A stretch of DNA of 11,327 nucleotides from Acetobacteraceae bacterium (GCA_014377905.1 JACMOQ010000101.1:1-11327); one strand, 5' to 3'; shown: positions 1 to 6,235, counted from the stretch's first letter. Notes: generated from the letters alone by a model not told the origin. Numbers and translations: made by a program.

Positions 1-372
1 GCCGCCAGAGGTGCCGACATCGAGGTACCGGATACCCAAAACCGCAAGGTCCCGGGCACGCCGCACGTCATCCTTGAAATTGGAATTGCCGCCATCGATC
101 AGAATATCATTGGGCGCCATTAAGCCGCCAAGGGTTGCGATGGTGGCCTCGGTGATCTCGCCAGCCGGCAGCATCACCCATGCCGCGCGCGGGCTTTGGT
201 CGAGTTTCGCCACAAGATCGGCCAGCGAAGTTGCGGGCATGGCCCCGAGGGCTCCAAGTTCGGCGACCGATTTCGGATTGGCGTCATATACCACGCAGGA
301 ATGCCCCGCCCGCATGAGGCGCCGGACAATATTGCCGCCCATCCGGCCTAAGCCGATCATTCCGAGTTGCAT
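1..372 (-). CDS. gnd: 6-phosphogluconate dehydrogenase, decarboxylating (GndA/YqeC type), N-terminal part, cut by window edge
   Basis: Only the first 124 codons are inside the window; the gene continues past position 1. The product oxidatively decarboxylates 6-phosphogluconate to ribulose 5-phosphate in the cytosolic pentose phosphate pathway. The protein starts MQLGMIGLGRMGGN, a Rossmann dinucleotide-binding loop (GLGRMG at residues 7-12). It also carries DGGNS (93-97), a substrate-site motif of the family, and DVGTSGG (118-124), another family hallmark, which is where the sequence ends. An Asp (D30) at the end of strand beta2 (VVYD), where NADP-specific enzymes usually have an Asn-Arg-Thr motif, suggests a preference for NAD; this is inference. 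The ATG at 370-372 is preceded by a purine-rich ribosome binding site (AGGGGGA, about 8 nt away). It lies 119 bp downstream of the luxR-type gene on the same strand. The family call is firm; the choice of short rather than long form rests on N-terminal style only. Confidence 0.92.
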   Translation of the reverse strand, partial: MQLGMIGLGRMGGNIVRRLMRAGHSCVVYDANPKSVAELGALGAMPATSLADLVAKLDQSPRAAWVMLPAGEITEATIATLGGLMAPNDILIDGGNSNFKDDVRRARDLAVLGIRYLDVGTSGG

Positions 373-491
373 GATTTCATTCCCCCTGCTGGTGCGCAAG
401 CCGCTGGTATAGCCGGCATTGCGAGCCACAAGAAAGGTGGGAAACGATCGGGCCAGCCAGGCAAGCCGATGGGATGATGCTCTAGCCGGTG

Positions 492-1175
492 TTAGCCGAC
501 GGCACGCAAATGCAATGCACGGGTTGCCGATGCGTCTCCAAAATCCGACATATGGCGCACCACTTGAGTTGCAGGTGTCGGGTTGGTCATCGCTGCTTCA
601 ACCCGATTGCGCACACCGAGTTGCCGGTAGAGCGCGGCGAGATGGGTTTTCACCGTTGGCACCGCAAGCTCCAGATGGCGCGCGATTTCCTTGGTCGACT
701 TGCCTTCCCGAACTAAACGCAACACGTCGCGCTGCCGGCCGGTGAGCGTCGGGCCCTCAAGCTGGCTGCGCTGCTGGGTCTGGCCGACCGCGTGCAGCAA
801 CTCCGCCAGAGAGCTATTCTCGTGTCGCGATGACCTCGGCCCATTATACGGTGCCAATGCCACGGGTTGAACCGGTATGCTGTCCAGACGCATCCCGGTC
901 GCCCCACCCAGGGCGCAAAACTTTGCATCCGGATAGCGGCCGGCCAGAGCGGCAGCGGAGAAATCGCGGCCATACCCTGACATAGCTGTGTCGAAAAATA
1001 CGAACGCAAAAACCTCGCCTTCCAGCAAGGCATAAACCTCGGGGCCATTATAGGCGCGGCGGGTGAGAATTCCCGGATTGGTCAGACCCAGCAGGGTCGC
1101 CACGGAACCGTAAAGGGCAGCGTCGAGGGTTGCGATAAGGGCTTGCATTAGCGCGCGGTCCCGCCGCAGCGGCAT
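492..1175 (-). CDS. LuxR/NarL-type transcriptional regulator with degenerate receiver domain
   Basis: Cytosolic DNA-binding protein of 227 aa. Residues about 144-195 form a LuxR-type helix-turn-helix (LTGRQRDVLRLV, GKSTKEIARHL, VPTVKTHLAALYRQLGVRNR). Residues about 12-131 line up without gaps to the start of a response-regulator receiver: ALIATLDAALYGSVATLL sits where ILIADDHALVREGLRALL-like strands occur, and FVFFDTAMSGYG (58-69) sits where the phospho-acceptor LLDLxMPGxxG motif occurs. D62 is present, but the acidic pair of strand 1 is T16-L17 and the conserved lysine near strand 5 is missing (VALAPYN). About 30 residues of unassigned tail follow the HTH. ATG at 1175 is the longest start; M10 (1148) begins exactly at receiver strand 1 and is equally possible. 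No histidine kinase is visible nearby. Targets are unknown; gnd downstream and the divergent esterase gene are the obvious candidates. Confidence 0.85.
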   Translation of the reverse strand: MPLRRDRALMQALIATLDAALYGSVATLLGLTNPGILTRRAYNGPEVYALLEGEVFAFVFFDTAMSGYGRDFSAAALAGRYPDAKFCALGGATGMRLDSIPVQPVALAPYNGPRSSRHENSSLAELLHAVGQTQQRSQLEGPTLTGRQRDVLRLVREGKSTKEIARHLELAVPTVKTHLAALYRQLGVRNRVEAAMTNPTPATQVVRHMSDFGDASATRALHLRAVG

Positions 1176-1323
1176 GGTTTAGCGCTTGGTCTAACCTCGA
1201 TATACATCATCGCCGAACCCCTACCGCTCATTGACGGATTTATTAAGGAAACCCTAGCAACAATTGTCTACAAATTACAATGGCATTCAACAACCCGTCC
1301 AAAAATAAAATTGCCCATCCCTT

Positions 1324-1356
1324 ATGTTGTGATCGATCGGTCGTCGATCACAACAT
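1324..1356. repeat. Perfect 13-bp inverted repeat, operator- or hairpin-like
   Basis: The left arm ATGTTGTGATCGA (1324-1336) and right arm TCGATCACAACAT (1344-1356) are exact reverse complements around a 7-nt spacer TCGGTCG. On neither strand is it followed by a run of T, so it does not look like an intrinsic terminator. Its place in a divergent intergenic region and its dyad symmetry suit a binding site for a dimeric regulator, perhaps the neighbouring LuxR-type protein; that link is inference. Confidence 0.75.
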
Positions 1357-1423
1357 CTAGGTTCCTGCTTCCGGGCCCCCGCCTGACGGCGGCATCCCAA
1401 ATTGGCCGGCGACATTAAATTAC

Positions 1424-1454
1424 TTGAACACGCTCTAAATTTGGGGGCTATATC
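1424..1454 (+). promoter_or_regulatory. Weak sigma-70-like promoter candidate for the esterase-like gene
   Basis: TTGAAC (1424-1429) and TATATC (1449-1454) are separated by 19 nt, longer than the ideal 17. The -10 element overlaps a TATATC-CATA-GATATA inverted repeat (1449-1464), and the palindrome CAATGCATTG lies just downstream. It would give a leader of about 100 nt before the ATG at 1566. The spacing makes this tentative. Confidence 0.3.
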
Positions 1455-1565
1455 CATAGATATATCAATGCATTGTAAGATTTTTGTAGGATTCAAGTTT
1501 ATGTTTAGCGCATTTACGGGACATTATCCTTCCCTGGAAATACAAACCCCTCCAGGTCAAAATTC

Positions 1566-3056
1566 ATGACCGTTGTCCGCACCAGTTTGGGCGCGCTGCG
1601 TGGCACCACCGGCGTCACCCAATTCCATGGCATCCCGTATGCGACCGCTGACCGTTTTCGCCCGCCAGTCCCCGTAACAGCCTGGCCAGGTGGGCGAGAC
1701 GCCCGCCGCGATGGCCCGATTGCGCCACAACCTCCGGCACGGCACCTCCCCACCCGCGACATGGCAACCGCCCCCCAGGACGAAGCCTGCCTGACGTTGT
1801 CGATTGCGACCCCTGCCATGTCCCCGTCGTCTGAACCGCAATCCGTGGCCGTCGAGTTTTCGCCCCGCCCGGTCGTCGTTTTCATCCACGGCGGCGGGTA
1901 TGAAACCGGCGCAGGCTCCTGCAAGCTCTACGATCCGGCATTATTATGCGCCGAGTGCGACGTCGTCGTGGTACGCCTCAACTATCGGCTGGGCGCGCTA
2001 GGATTTCTCTACCTTCCCGGTGTGGCCGAGGGCAACATGGGGCTGCTCGACATCATCGCAGCCCTTCACTGGCTTCAAAGCCATATCGCGGAATTCGGAG
2101 GTGACGCGGCAAATATTACTCTTGTAGGACATGAGGCAGGCGCACACGCAATTCTGTGCCTCCTTACAATGTGGGATAGCCAGGGCCTGTTCCAGCGCGC
2201 TTTTTTGGCAAGCTGTCCAATCGGCATCCCCCCGCAATCCCGCGACATCGCCCGTGAGATTGCCCGCCAGTTTTGCGAGGCGGCAGGCGTTAACGCGACT
2301 GACCTGGCCAAATTGTCAGCCCCCCAAATCATCGCGGCCCAGGCGAAGGTCGGCCGCGATTTGCACCGCTTTGCCGACATTGCCATGCCCTTCATGCCAG
2401 TGTTCGACGCGCTTCACGGTCACACCGATGCAACCTTGTTTACCTTTGCTGCCGCCCAATCTGCCGCTGCCCGTGGCATCCGCATGATCATCGGCACCAC
2501 GCGGGAGGAACTGCATGGCATTCTTTCGGCCGACGGCACATTGCTGCCGGCAAGCCCGCTGGCAATTGCGAACCGCTTTACCGAGATAACCGGCTCGGCT
2601 GATACAATCACACTTTACCGCCACCGAAGGGCCGGCGGCGAAGACTGCGATCTGCTGGGCGATCTGATGACCGACCATCTGTTCCTGTTTCCGGCCCTGG
2701 CGTTAGCCGAAGCCATCACCAACGCAGGTGGTCAGGCCTGGGTCTACCAGTTCGACTGGTCACCGCGCGGCAGTCCTTTGCGGGCATGCCAAGGGATTGA
2801 TCTGGCGTGCCTGTTCGGAACCGCGTCGGCATGGGCAGAAACCCATATCCTTGATGACGTCGATCCCACCGAATTCAGCAGCATCGGCAACGCGCTGCGG
2901 GCGGCCTTGGGCGAATTTGCCCACACCGACGATCCCGACGCGCCCGGACTGCCTTGGCCCCCTTATCGCCTGCCCGGCCGGTTGACCATGCGCTTTGACA
3001 CGGCCCTGGGTCCGATTGGCGATCCGGCAGGTGCGAATTGGCGCTTGGGGGAATAG
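1566..3056 (+). CDS. Type B carboxylesterase-family protein lacking the catalytic Ser and His (probable pseudo-esterase)
   Basis: Protein of 496 aa, normal for the carboxylesterase type B / cholinesterase family (alpha/beta hydrolase fold); no signal peptide, so probably cytosolic. Family signatures appear in order: FHGIPYA near residue 20, DEACLTLSIATP (the usual EDCLxLNV block), HGGGY oxyanion-hole motif (108-112), NYRLG (139-143), GNMGLLD (from 156), FGGD (177-180). The nucleophile elbow, normally GESAG, reads GHEAG (188-192), putting Glu190 at the serine position. The acid site is kept (GTTREEL, Glu315). The His region, normally HGxDLxxLFG, reads CQGIDLACLFG with Gln409 in place of His. 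Two of three triad residues are therefore gone while the rest of the frame is intact. Family members normally hydrolyse carboxylic esters; that activity is doubtful here. The ATG at 1566 is preceded by a weak AGGT and fits the family N terminus (TxxGxLRG). A dioxygenase-family gene follows after 61 bp and may be cotranscribed. Confidence 0.9.
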   Translation: MTVVRTSLGALRGTTGVTQFHGIPYATADRFRPPVPVTAWPGGRDARRDGPIAPQPPARHLPTRDMATAPQDEACLTLSIATPAMSPSSEPQSVAVEFSPRPVVVFIHGGGYETGAGSCKLYDPALLCAECDVVVVRLNYRLGALGFLYLPGVAEGNMGLLDIIAALHWLQSHIAEFGGDAANITLVGHEAGAHAILCLLTMWDSQGLFQRAFLASCPIGIPPQSRDIAREIARQFCEAAGVNATDLAKLSAPQIIAAQAKVGRDLHRFADIAMPFMPVFDALHGHTDATLFTFAAAQSAAARGIRMIIGTTREELHGILSADGTLLPASPLAIANRFTEITGSADTITLYRHRRAGGEDCDLLGDLMTDHLFLFPALALAEAITNAGGQAWVYQFDWSPRGSPLRACQGIDLACLFGTASAWAETHILDDVDPTEFSSIGNALRAALGEFAHTDDPDAPGLPWPPYRLPGRLTMRFDTALGPIGDPAGANWRLGE

Positions 3057-3106
3057 GCGCCGGCTTGCGACGCTGTGTATTATGTCCCAAGTGACCGGAC
3101 CAACCC

Positions 3107-3111
3107 AGGAG
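3107..3111 (+). promoter_or_regulatory. Ribosome binding site that fixes the dioxygenase start
   Basis: AGGAG lies 6 nt before the ATG at 3118. The reading frame is open further upstream to 2995, but that would overlap the esterase-like gene, so this site decides for 3118. Confidence 0.8.
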
Positions 3112-3117
3112 TTCCAC

Positions 3118-3486
3118 ATGCGGGCTATCATAAGCGAAACAACGCTAATCCATGCCTGGCATGCCCATGTCTATTACACACCCGCGACCAAACCGACCGC
3201 AATTCGGCTGCGCGAATGGGTGGGTGCCCGCTTCCCTGCGGCGTTGCTCGGACGCTGGCATGATGCTGCCGTGGGTCCGCACCCAACTTCGATGTACCAA
3301 ATCGCGTTTTCAACGGACCTGTTTTCAGCCCTCGCCCCATTCCTGGCCATAAACCGCATGGGGTTGACGGTGCTGCTGCACCCTGAGACCGGTCGTCCAA
3401 AAGACGATCACTTGCACAACGCACTATGGATGGGCGCGGTGCTGCCGTTAGATACCAGCATGCTTCCGGAAACCGAGCGCCCCTGA
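3118..3486 (+). CDS. DOPA 4,5-dioxygenase-family protein (small aromatic-ring-cleaving dioxygenase)
   Basis: Protein of 122 aa, the usual size for the bacterial DOPA_dioxygen (PF08883) family. Conserved His-rich blocks are visible: WHAHVYY (14-20), WHDxxVGPHPTSMYQIAF (47-64) and LLHPETGRPKDDHLHNALWMG (86-106). Family members act on catechol-type compounds such as DOPA in fungi and plants; the bacterial substrate is generally not established and cannot be read from sequence. His15, His17, His55, His88, His98 and His100 are candidate metal or substrate ligands. It sits 61 bp after the esterase-like gene on the same strand, suggesting a two-gene unit, possibly handling a phenolic or aromatic compound. 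Its stop codon is only 7 bp from the hairpin that ends the opposing ribosomal operon. Confidence 0.88.
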   Translation: MRAIISETTLIHAWHAHVYYTPATKPTAIRLREWVGARFPAALLGRWHDAAVGPHPTSMYQIAFSTDLFSALAPFLAINRMGLTVLLHPETGRPKDDHLHNALWMGAVLPLDTSMLPETERP

Positions 3487-3517
3487 ACGAAAACGCCCGG
3501 CACTTGCGTGCCGGGCG
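3487..3517 (-). terminator. Rho-independent terminator of the ribosomal operon, between convergent genes
   Basis: A perfect 10-bp GC-rich stem CGCCCGGCAC / GTGCCGGGCG (3494-3503 and 3508-3517) has a 4-nt loop. Read on the minus strand it is followed by TTTTCGTT, a U-rich tail, so it best serves rplQ, whose stop is 26 bp away. On the plus strand the tail is ATAATTCTT, poorer but perhaps enough to help end the dioxygenase transcript. Confidence 0.88.
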
Positions 3518-3543
3518 ATAATTCTTAAGGGCGCTTTACAAGC

Positions 3544-3966
3544 CTATTCCGCGTCGTCCTCAGCCGTGACTTCCGGCCGCGGACCGCTGTCCAGGCCTTT
3601 GGCTGCGACATCACGATCGACCAGTTCGATCACCGCCATGTCAGCTGCATCGCCATAGCGCATGCCGGCCTTCAGGACGCGGGTATACCCACCCTGGCGA
3701 TCCTTGTAGCGGTCAGCAATCACACTGAACAACTTCGACACGATCACGTCGTCGCGCAGCTGAGCATAAGCCTGGCGGCGCGCATGCAACCCGCCGCGCT
3801 TGCCGAGTGTAATGAGCTTCTCAGCCACCGGACGGAGCTCCTTGGCTTTCGGCAAAGTCGTGGTGATCTGCTCATGCTTAATCAGCGCATGTGCGAGATT
3901 GCGAAACATCGCGAAGCGATGGCTGGTGGTAACGCCGAGCTTCCGCCCGGAAACGCCGTGACGCAT
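3544..3966 (-). CDS. rplQ: 50S ribosomal protein L17
   Basis: Protein of 140 aa with the family start MRHGVSGRKLGVTTSHR and the blocks FRNLAHALIKHEQITTTLPKAKELR and YTRVLKAGMRYGDAADMAVIELVDR. L17 binds 23S rRNA near the exit side of the large subunit. The last about 20 residues form an acidic tail (ending AEDDAE), which is variable in this family. It lies 44 bp downstream of rpoA and is the last gene of the operon, followed by the terminator. The pairing rpoA-rplQ is near universal in bacteria. Confidence 0.97.
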   Translation of the reverse strand: MRHGVSGRKLGVTTSHRFAMFRNLAHALIKHEQITTTLPKAKELRPVAEKLITLGKRGGLHARRQAYAQLRDDVIVSKLFSVIADRYKDRQGGYTRVLKAGMRYGDAADMAVIELVDRDVAAKGLDSGPRPEVTAEDDAE

Positions 3967-4010
3967 GGTCTAACTCCTCACACGCGATTTGCGTGCAGTC
4001 ATTTCAAAAT

Positions 4011-5042
4011 TCAAAAGGGCTCTTCAAGACGCTTAGCGAGATCTTCGATATTTTCAGGCGGCCATCCGATGACTGCCATCCCGAGCGAAAGCGCCATCGA
4101 GGCCAACACTTCCTTGATCTCGTTCAGCGATTTGCGACCAAAATTTGGAGTACGCAGCATTTCCTGTTCGGATTTCTGCACCAGATCGCCGATGTAGATG
4201 ATGTTGTCGTTCTTCAAACAATTCGCGCTACGGACCGAAAGCTCAAGCTCCTCGACCTTACGCAGCAGATTGCGATTGAACGGCAGGTCGTCTTCAGGCT
4301 CGGCGGTAGTCGCGGCGTGCGGCTCATCAAAATTGATGAACAGTTGAAGCTGATCCTGAAGAATCCGCGACGCAAGCGCCACGGCGTCTTCCGGTGCAAC
4401 CGCGCCATTCGTCTCCAGATTAAGCACCAACTTATCATAGTCGGTAATCTGGCCAAGACGGGTCGGCTCCACACGATACGACACGCGCCGCACCGGCGAA
4501 TAGATCGAGTCAATCGGGATCAACCCAATCGGCGCGTCTTCCGGACGGTTGGCACTCGCGGGCTGATAGCCACGACCGAGTTGCACCGTGAACTCCATCC
4601 CAAGCTTTGCGCCGTCATCGAGGGTGCAAATCACCAGGTCCGGGTTCATCACTTCGATGTCATGCCCAGTGGTGATCTGCCCCGCGCGAACTTCACCTGG
4701 GCCCACCGCATTCAGAACCATCCGCTTGGGGCCCTCGCCATGCATGCGAAGCGCAAGCTGCTTGATGTTCAGCACAATGTCGGTCACGTCCTCGCGGACA
4801 CCGGCAATCGAGCTGAATTCATGCAGCACGCCGTCGATCTGCACTGCCGTCACCGCGGCACCTTGCAGCGACGAGAGCAAAATACGACGAATGGCGTTGC
4901 CGAGGGTAATGCCAAATCCGCGCTCAAGCGGCTCAGCGATCACCGTGCCAACACGGGATGGATCGGAACCGGGCTCGACAAGGAGCTTTTCCGGCTTGAT
5001 CAGGGATTGCCAGTTTCTTTGCAGAACAGCGCTAAGTCTCAT
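4011..5042 (-). CDS. rpoA: DNA-directed RNA polymerase subunit alpha
   Basis: Protein of 343 aa. The N-terminal dimerisation domain (about 1-235) includes the assembly motif ERGFGITLGNAIRRILLSSLQGAAV; the C-terminal domain (about 255-330) reads ELELSVRSANCLKNDNI and RTPNFGRKSLNEIKEVL, the part that contacts UP-element DNA and activators. The dimer nucleates beta and beta' assembly. The ATG at 5042 has AGGTGA (5050-5055) 7 nt upstream, which supports it. A slightly longer N terminus than usual (MRLSAVLQRNWQSL) precedes the common LQRNWQSLIKPEKL block. A 5-bp hairpin (5057-5071) abuts the ribosome binding site, and a stronger hairpin lies further upstream. Confidence 0.98.
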   Translation of the reverse strand: MRLSAVLQRNWQSLIKPEKLLVEPGSDPSRVGTVIAEPLERGFGITLGNAIRRILLSSLQGAAVTAVQIDGVLHEFSSIAGVREDVTDIVLNIKQLALRMHGEGPKRMVLNAVGPGEVRAGQITTGHDIEVMNPDLVICTLDDGAKLGMEFTVQLGRGYQPASANRPEDAPIGLIPIDSIYSPVRRVSYRVEPTRLGQITDYDKLVLNLETNGAVAPEDAVALASRILQDQLQLFINFDEPHAATTAEPEDDLPFNRNLLRKVEELELSVRSANCLKNDNIIYIGDLVQKSEQEMLRTPNFGRKSLNEIKEVLASMALSLGMAVIGWPPENIEDLAKRLEEPF

Positions 5043-5120
5043 GTAAATGTCACCTCACGGCGCGTTGCCGTTTGCCTAGGCGTGGTGTGGGGAGGCAGCT
5101 AGTCCGCCCCGGTTTCATGT

Positions 5121-5139
5121 GCGCGCCCCGTGGGCGCGC
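5121..5139 (-). other. GC-rich hairpin between rpsK and rpoA
   Basis: GCGCGCCC (5121-5128) and GGGCGCGC (5132-5139) pair perfectly around a 3-nt loop, 5 bp after the rpsK stop. There is no U-tract in the direction of transcription, so it is not a classical terminator. It could mark RNA processing, protect the upstream messenger's 3' end or slow polymerase. The rest of the 102-bp gap shows only the short hairpin near the rpoA ribosome binding site. Confidence 0.5.
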
Positions 5140-5144
5140 GCCGA

Positions 5145-5540
5145 TCACACCCGGCGACGTTTGCGCGGGCGGCAACCGTTGTGGGGGATCGGGGTCATGT
5201 CGCGGATAGCAGTGATCGAAAATCCCACAGCCTGCAGGGCGCGCAGCGCGCTCTCCCGACCTGAGCCCGGGCCAGAAACCTCAATCTCGAGGGTTTCCAT
5301 GCCATGTTCACGTGCCTTCTTGCCGGCATCCTCGGCAGCAACCTGGGCGGCATAGGGAGTCGATTTCCGGCTCCCCTTGAAACCCGACATGCCCGCCGAC
5401 GACCAAGCGATCGCGTTGCCCTGGGCGTCGGTGATCGTGATCATGGTGTTATTGAAAGTCGCGGCCACGTGGGCAACGCCTGACGTAATATTTTTGCGCT
5501 CTTTGCGACGGGGGCGCGCGGCGCCGGCTGGCTTCGCCAT
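5145..5540 (-). CDS. rpsK: 30S ribosomal protein S11
   Basis: Protein of 131 aa, normal length. Family blocks: NITSGVAHVAATFNNTMITITD, STPYAAQVAAEDAGKKA, EVSGPGSGRESALRAL and the signature end TPIPHNGCRPRKRRRV. S11 sits on the 30S platform and helps form the mRNA exit and the Shine-Dalgarno interaction region. ATG at 5540 is preceded by AGGACG at a somewhat long spacing. It is separated from rpsM by 107 bp in which no clear promoter was seen. Confidence 0.98.
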   Translation of the reverse strand: MAKPAGAARPRRKERKNITSGVAHVAATFNNTMITITDAQGNAIAWSSAGMSGFKGSRKSTPYAAQVAAEDAGKKAREHGMETLEIEVSGPGSGRESALRALQAVGFSITAIRDMTPIPHNGCRPRKRRRV

Positions 5541-5647
5541 CGAATGTCGTCCTATCCAAATTTAGCCAACTGCAACCCTCTCGGGCAGCAGCGGCAAGGT
5601 GATCGTCGCCCAAACGAAAGAGCGCGCAACAAGCGTTTGAAAAACGC

Positions 5648-6025
5648 CTACTTGGTAACTTTCTTCTTGCCGGCGATCGCCACTGCTTTGCCCTTACGGG
5701 TACGCGCATTGGTGTGGGTCCGCTGACCACGGACTGGCAATCCGCGACGATGGCGCAGACCGCGATAGCAGCCCAGATCCATCAAACGCTTGATGTTCAT
5801 CGCGGTTTCACGGCGAAGGTCCCCTTCGACGCGATACTCGCGATCGACGAGTTCGCGAATACGCAGCACTTCGTCATCCGAAAGCTGGTTAACCCGGCGA
5901 TCCTCGGGGATGCCAAGCTTGCTGCAAATAGCGTCAGCCTTGGTCGGGCCGATGCCGAAAATGTAGCGAAGGCTAATCTTGACCCGCTTGTTGGTCGGGA
6001 TATTCACACCGGCAATACGCGCCAC
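5648..6025 (-). CDS. rpsM: 30S ribosomal protein S13
   Basis: Protein of 125 aa with the family start MARIAGVNIPTNKRV, the helix-two-turn-helix block YIFGIGPTKADAIC, and the end RGLRHRRGLPVRGQRTHTNARTRKG. The lysine-rich C-terminal tail (GKKKVTK) reaches toward the P-site tRNA. S13 is in the head of the 30S subunit and bridges to the large subunit. A 210-bp gap separates it from adk and carries a good promoter candidate and two hairpins, so rpsM probably opens its own transcript (rpsM-rpsK-rpoA-rplQ) in addition to read-through. Confidence 0.98.
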   Translation of the reverse strand: MARIAGVNIPTNKRVKISLRYIFGIGPTKADAICSKLGIPEDRRVNQLSDDEVLRIRELVDREYRVEGDLRRETAMNIKRLMDLGCYRGLRHRRGLPVRGQRTHTNARTRKGKAVAIAGKKKVTK

Positions 6026-6087
6026 GCTGTCTCACTCCTGATTGTCCCAACGAACCGGGCTTGCCGGGACGCACGGAACGGGCTTAG

Positions 6088-6114
6088 CCTGCCCTTCGGT
6101 TAGCACCGGGCAGG
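6088..6114 (-). other. Leader hairpin 2 upstream of rpsM
   Basis: CCTGCCC (6088-6094) pairs with GGGCAGG (6108-6114); inside, GGT/ACC can add three pairs with a small GAA bulge. It lies about 65 nt before the rpsM ATG, within the leader predicted from the promoter at 6167-6194. The E. coli alpha-operon leader is bound by S4, but no rpsD is in this operon, so the same control cannot be assumed. Confidence 0.5.
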
Positions 6115-6129
6115 TAGAAAATACATGAA

Positions 6130-6153
6130 CGGCGCCCGCATTTGCAGGTGCCG
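6130..6153 (-). other. Leader hairpin 1 upstream of rpsM
   Basis: CGGCGCCCGCA (6130-6140) and TGCAGGTGCCG (6143-6153) form a stem with 10 of 11 positions paired (one G-U, one mismatch) and a tiny loop. On the transcribed strand it is followed by TTCATGTATTTTC, a poor U-tract, so it could be either a weak terminator for transcripts coming from adk or a structured 5' leader element just after the predicted transcription start near 6160. Confidence 0.5.
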
Positions 6154-6166
6154 CCCTGGGGCGCGG

Positions 6167-6194
6167 ACTATAGCGGCCGCACCCCGGGAGTCAA
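6167..6194 (-). promoter_or_regulatory. Sigma-70-type promoter for rpsM-rpsK-rpoA-rplQ
   Basis: Read on the minus strand, TTGACT (6194-6189) is followed by a 16-nt spacer and TATAGT (6172-6167). Both hexamers match consensus at five of six positions. The spacing is within the functional range. The start would fall near 6160, giving a leader of about 135 nt to the rpsM ATG that contains both hairpins. Confidence 0.7.
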
Positions 6195-6235
6195 CTTCCA
6201 GCGATCAATTTTTCCTCAGCACCCATGCAAAAATA

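Larger units (their letters stand above)
1176..1565. other. 390-bp divergent intergenic region, AT-richer than the genes
   Basis: It lies between the start of the luxR-type gene (minus strand) and the start of the esterase-like gene (plus strand), so it should hold both promoters. No convincing reading frame is seen. It contains a perfect 13-bp inverted repeat at 1324-1356, a CCGCC/GGCGG mini-hairpin at 1379-1392, a TATATC/GATATA repeat at 1449-1464, a 10-bp palindrome CAATGCATTG at 1466-1475 and a weak plus-strand promoter candidate at 1424-1454. No confident sigma-70 promoter was found for the luxR-type gene. Confidence 0.7.

Noticed and set aside
1324..1356. Intrinsic terminator for either divergent gene
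   Set aside because: No T-run follows on either strand, and both flanking genes point away from it, so a terminator is not needed.
2127..2141. Frameshift or pseudogene as explanation of the altered GHEAG motif
   Set aside because: Reading continues in frame with good family similarity on both sides of the motif, and the whole 496-codon frame is open.
2995..3117. N-terminal extension of the dioxygenase to 2995
   Set aside because: It would run inside the esterase-like gene; AGGAG 6 nt before the ATG at 3118 and the family length support the shorter form.
3993..5102. Plus-strand open frame of 369 codons opposite rpoA
   Set aside because: Same reason: complement of a highly conserved rpoA frame, no family motifs in the product.
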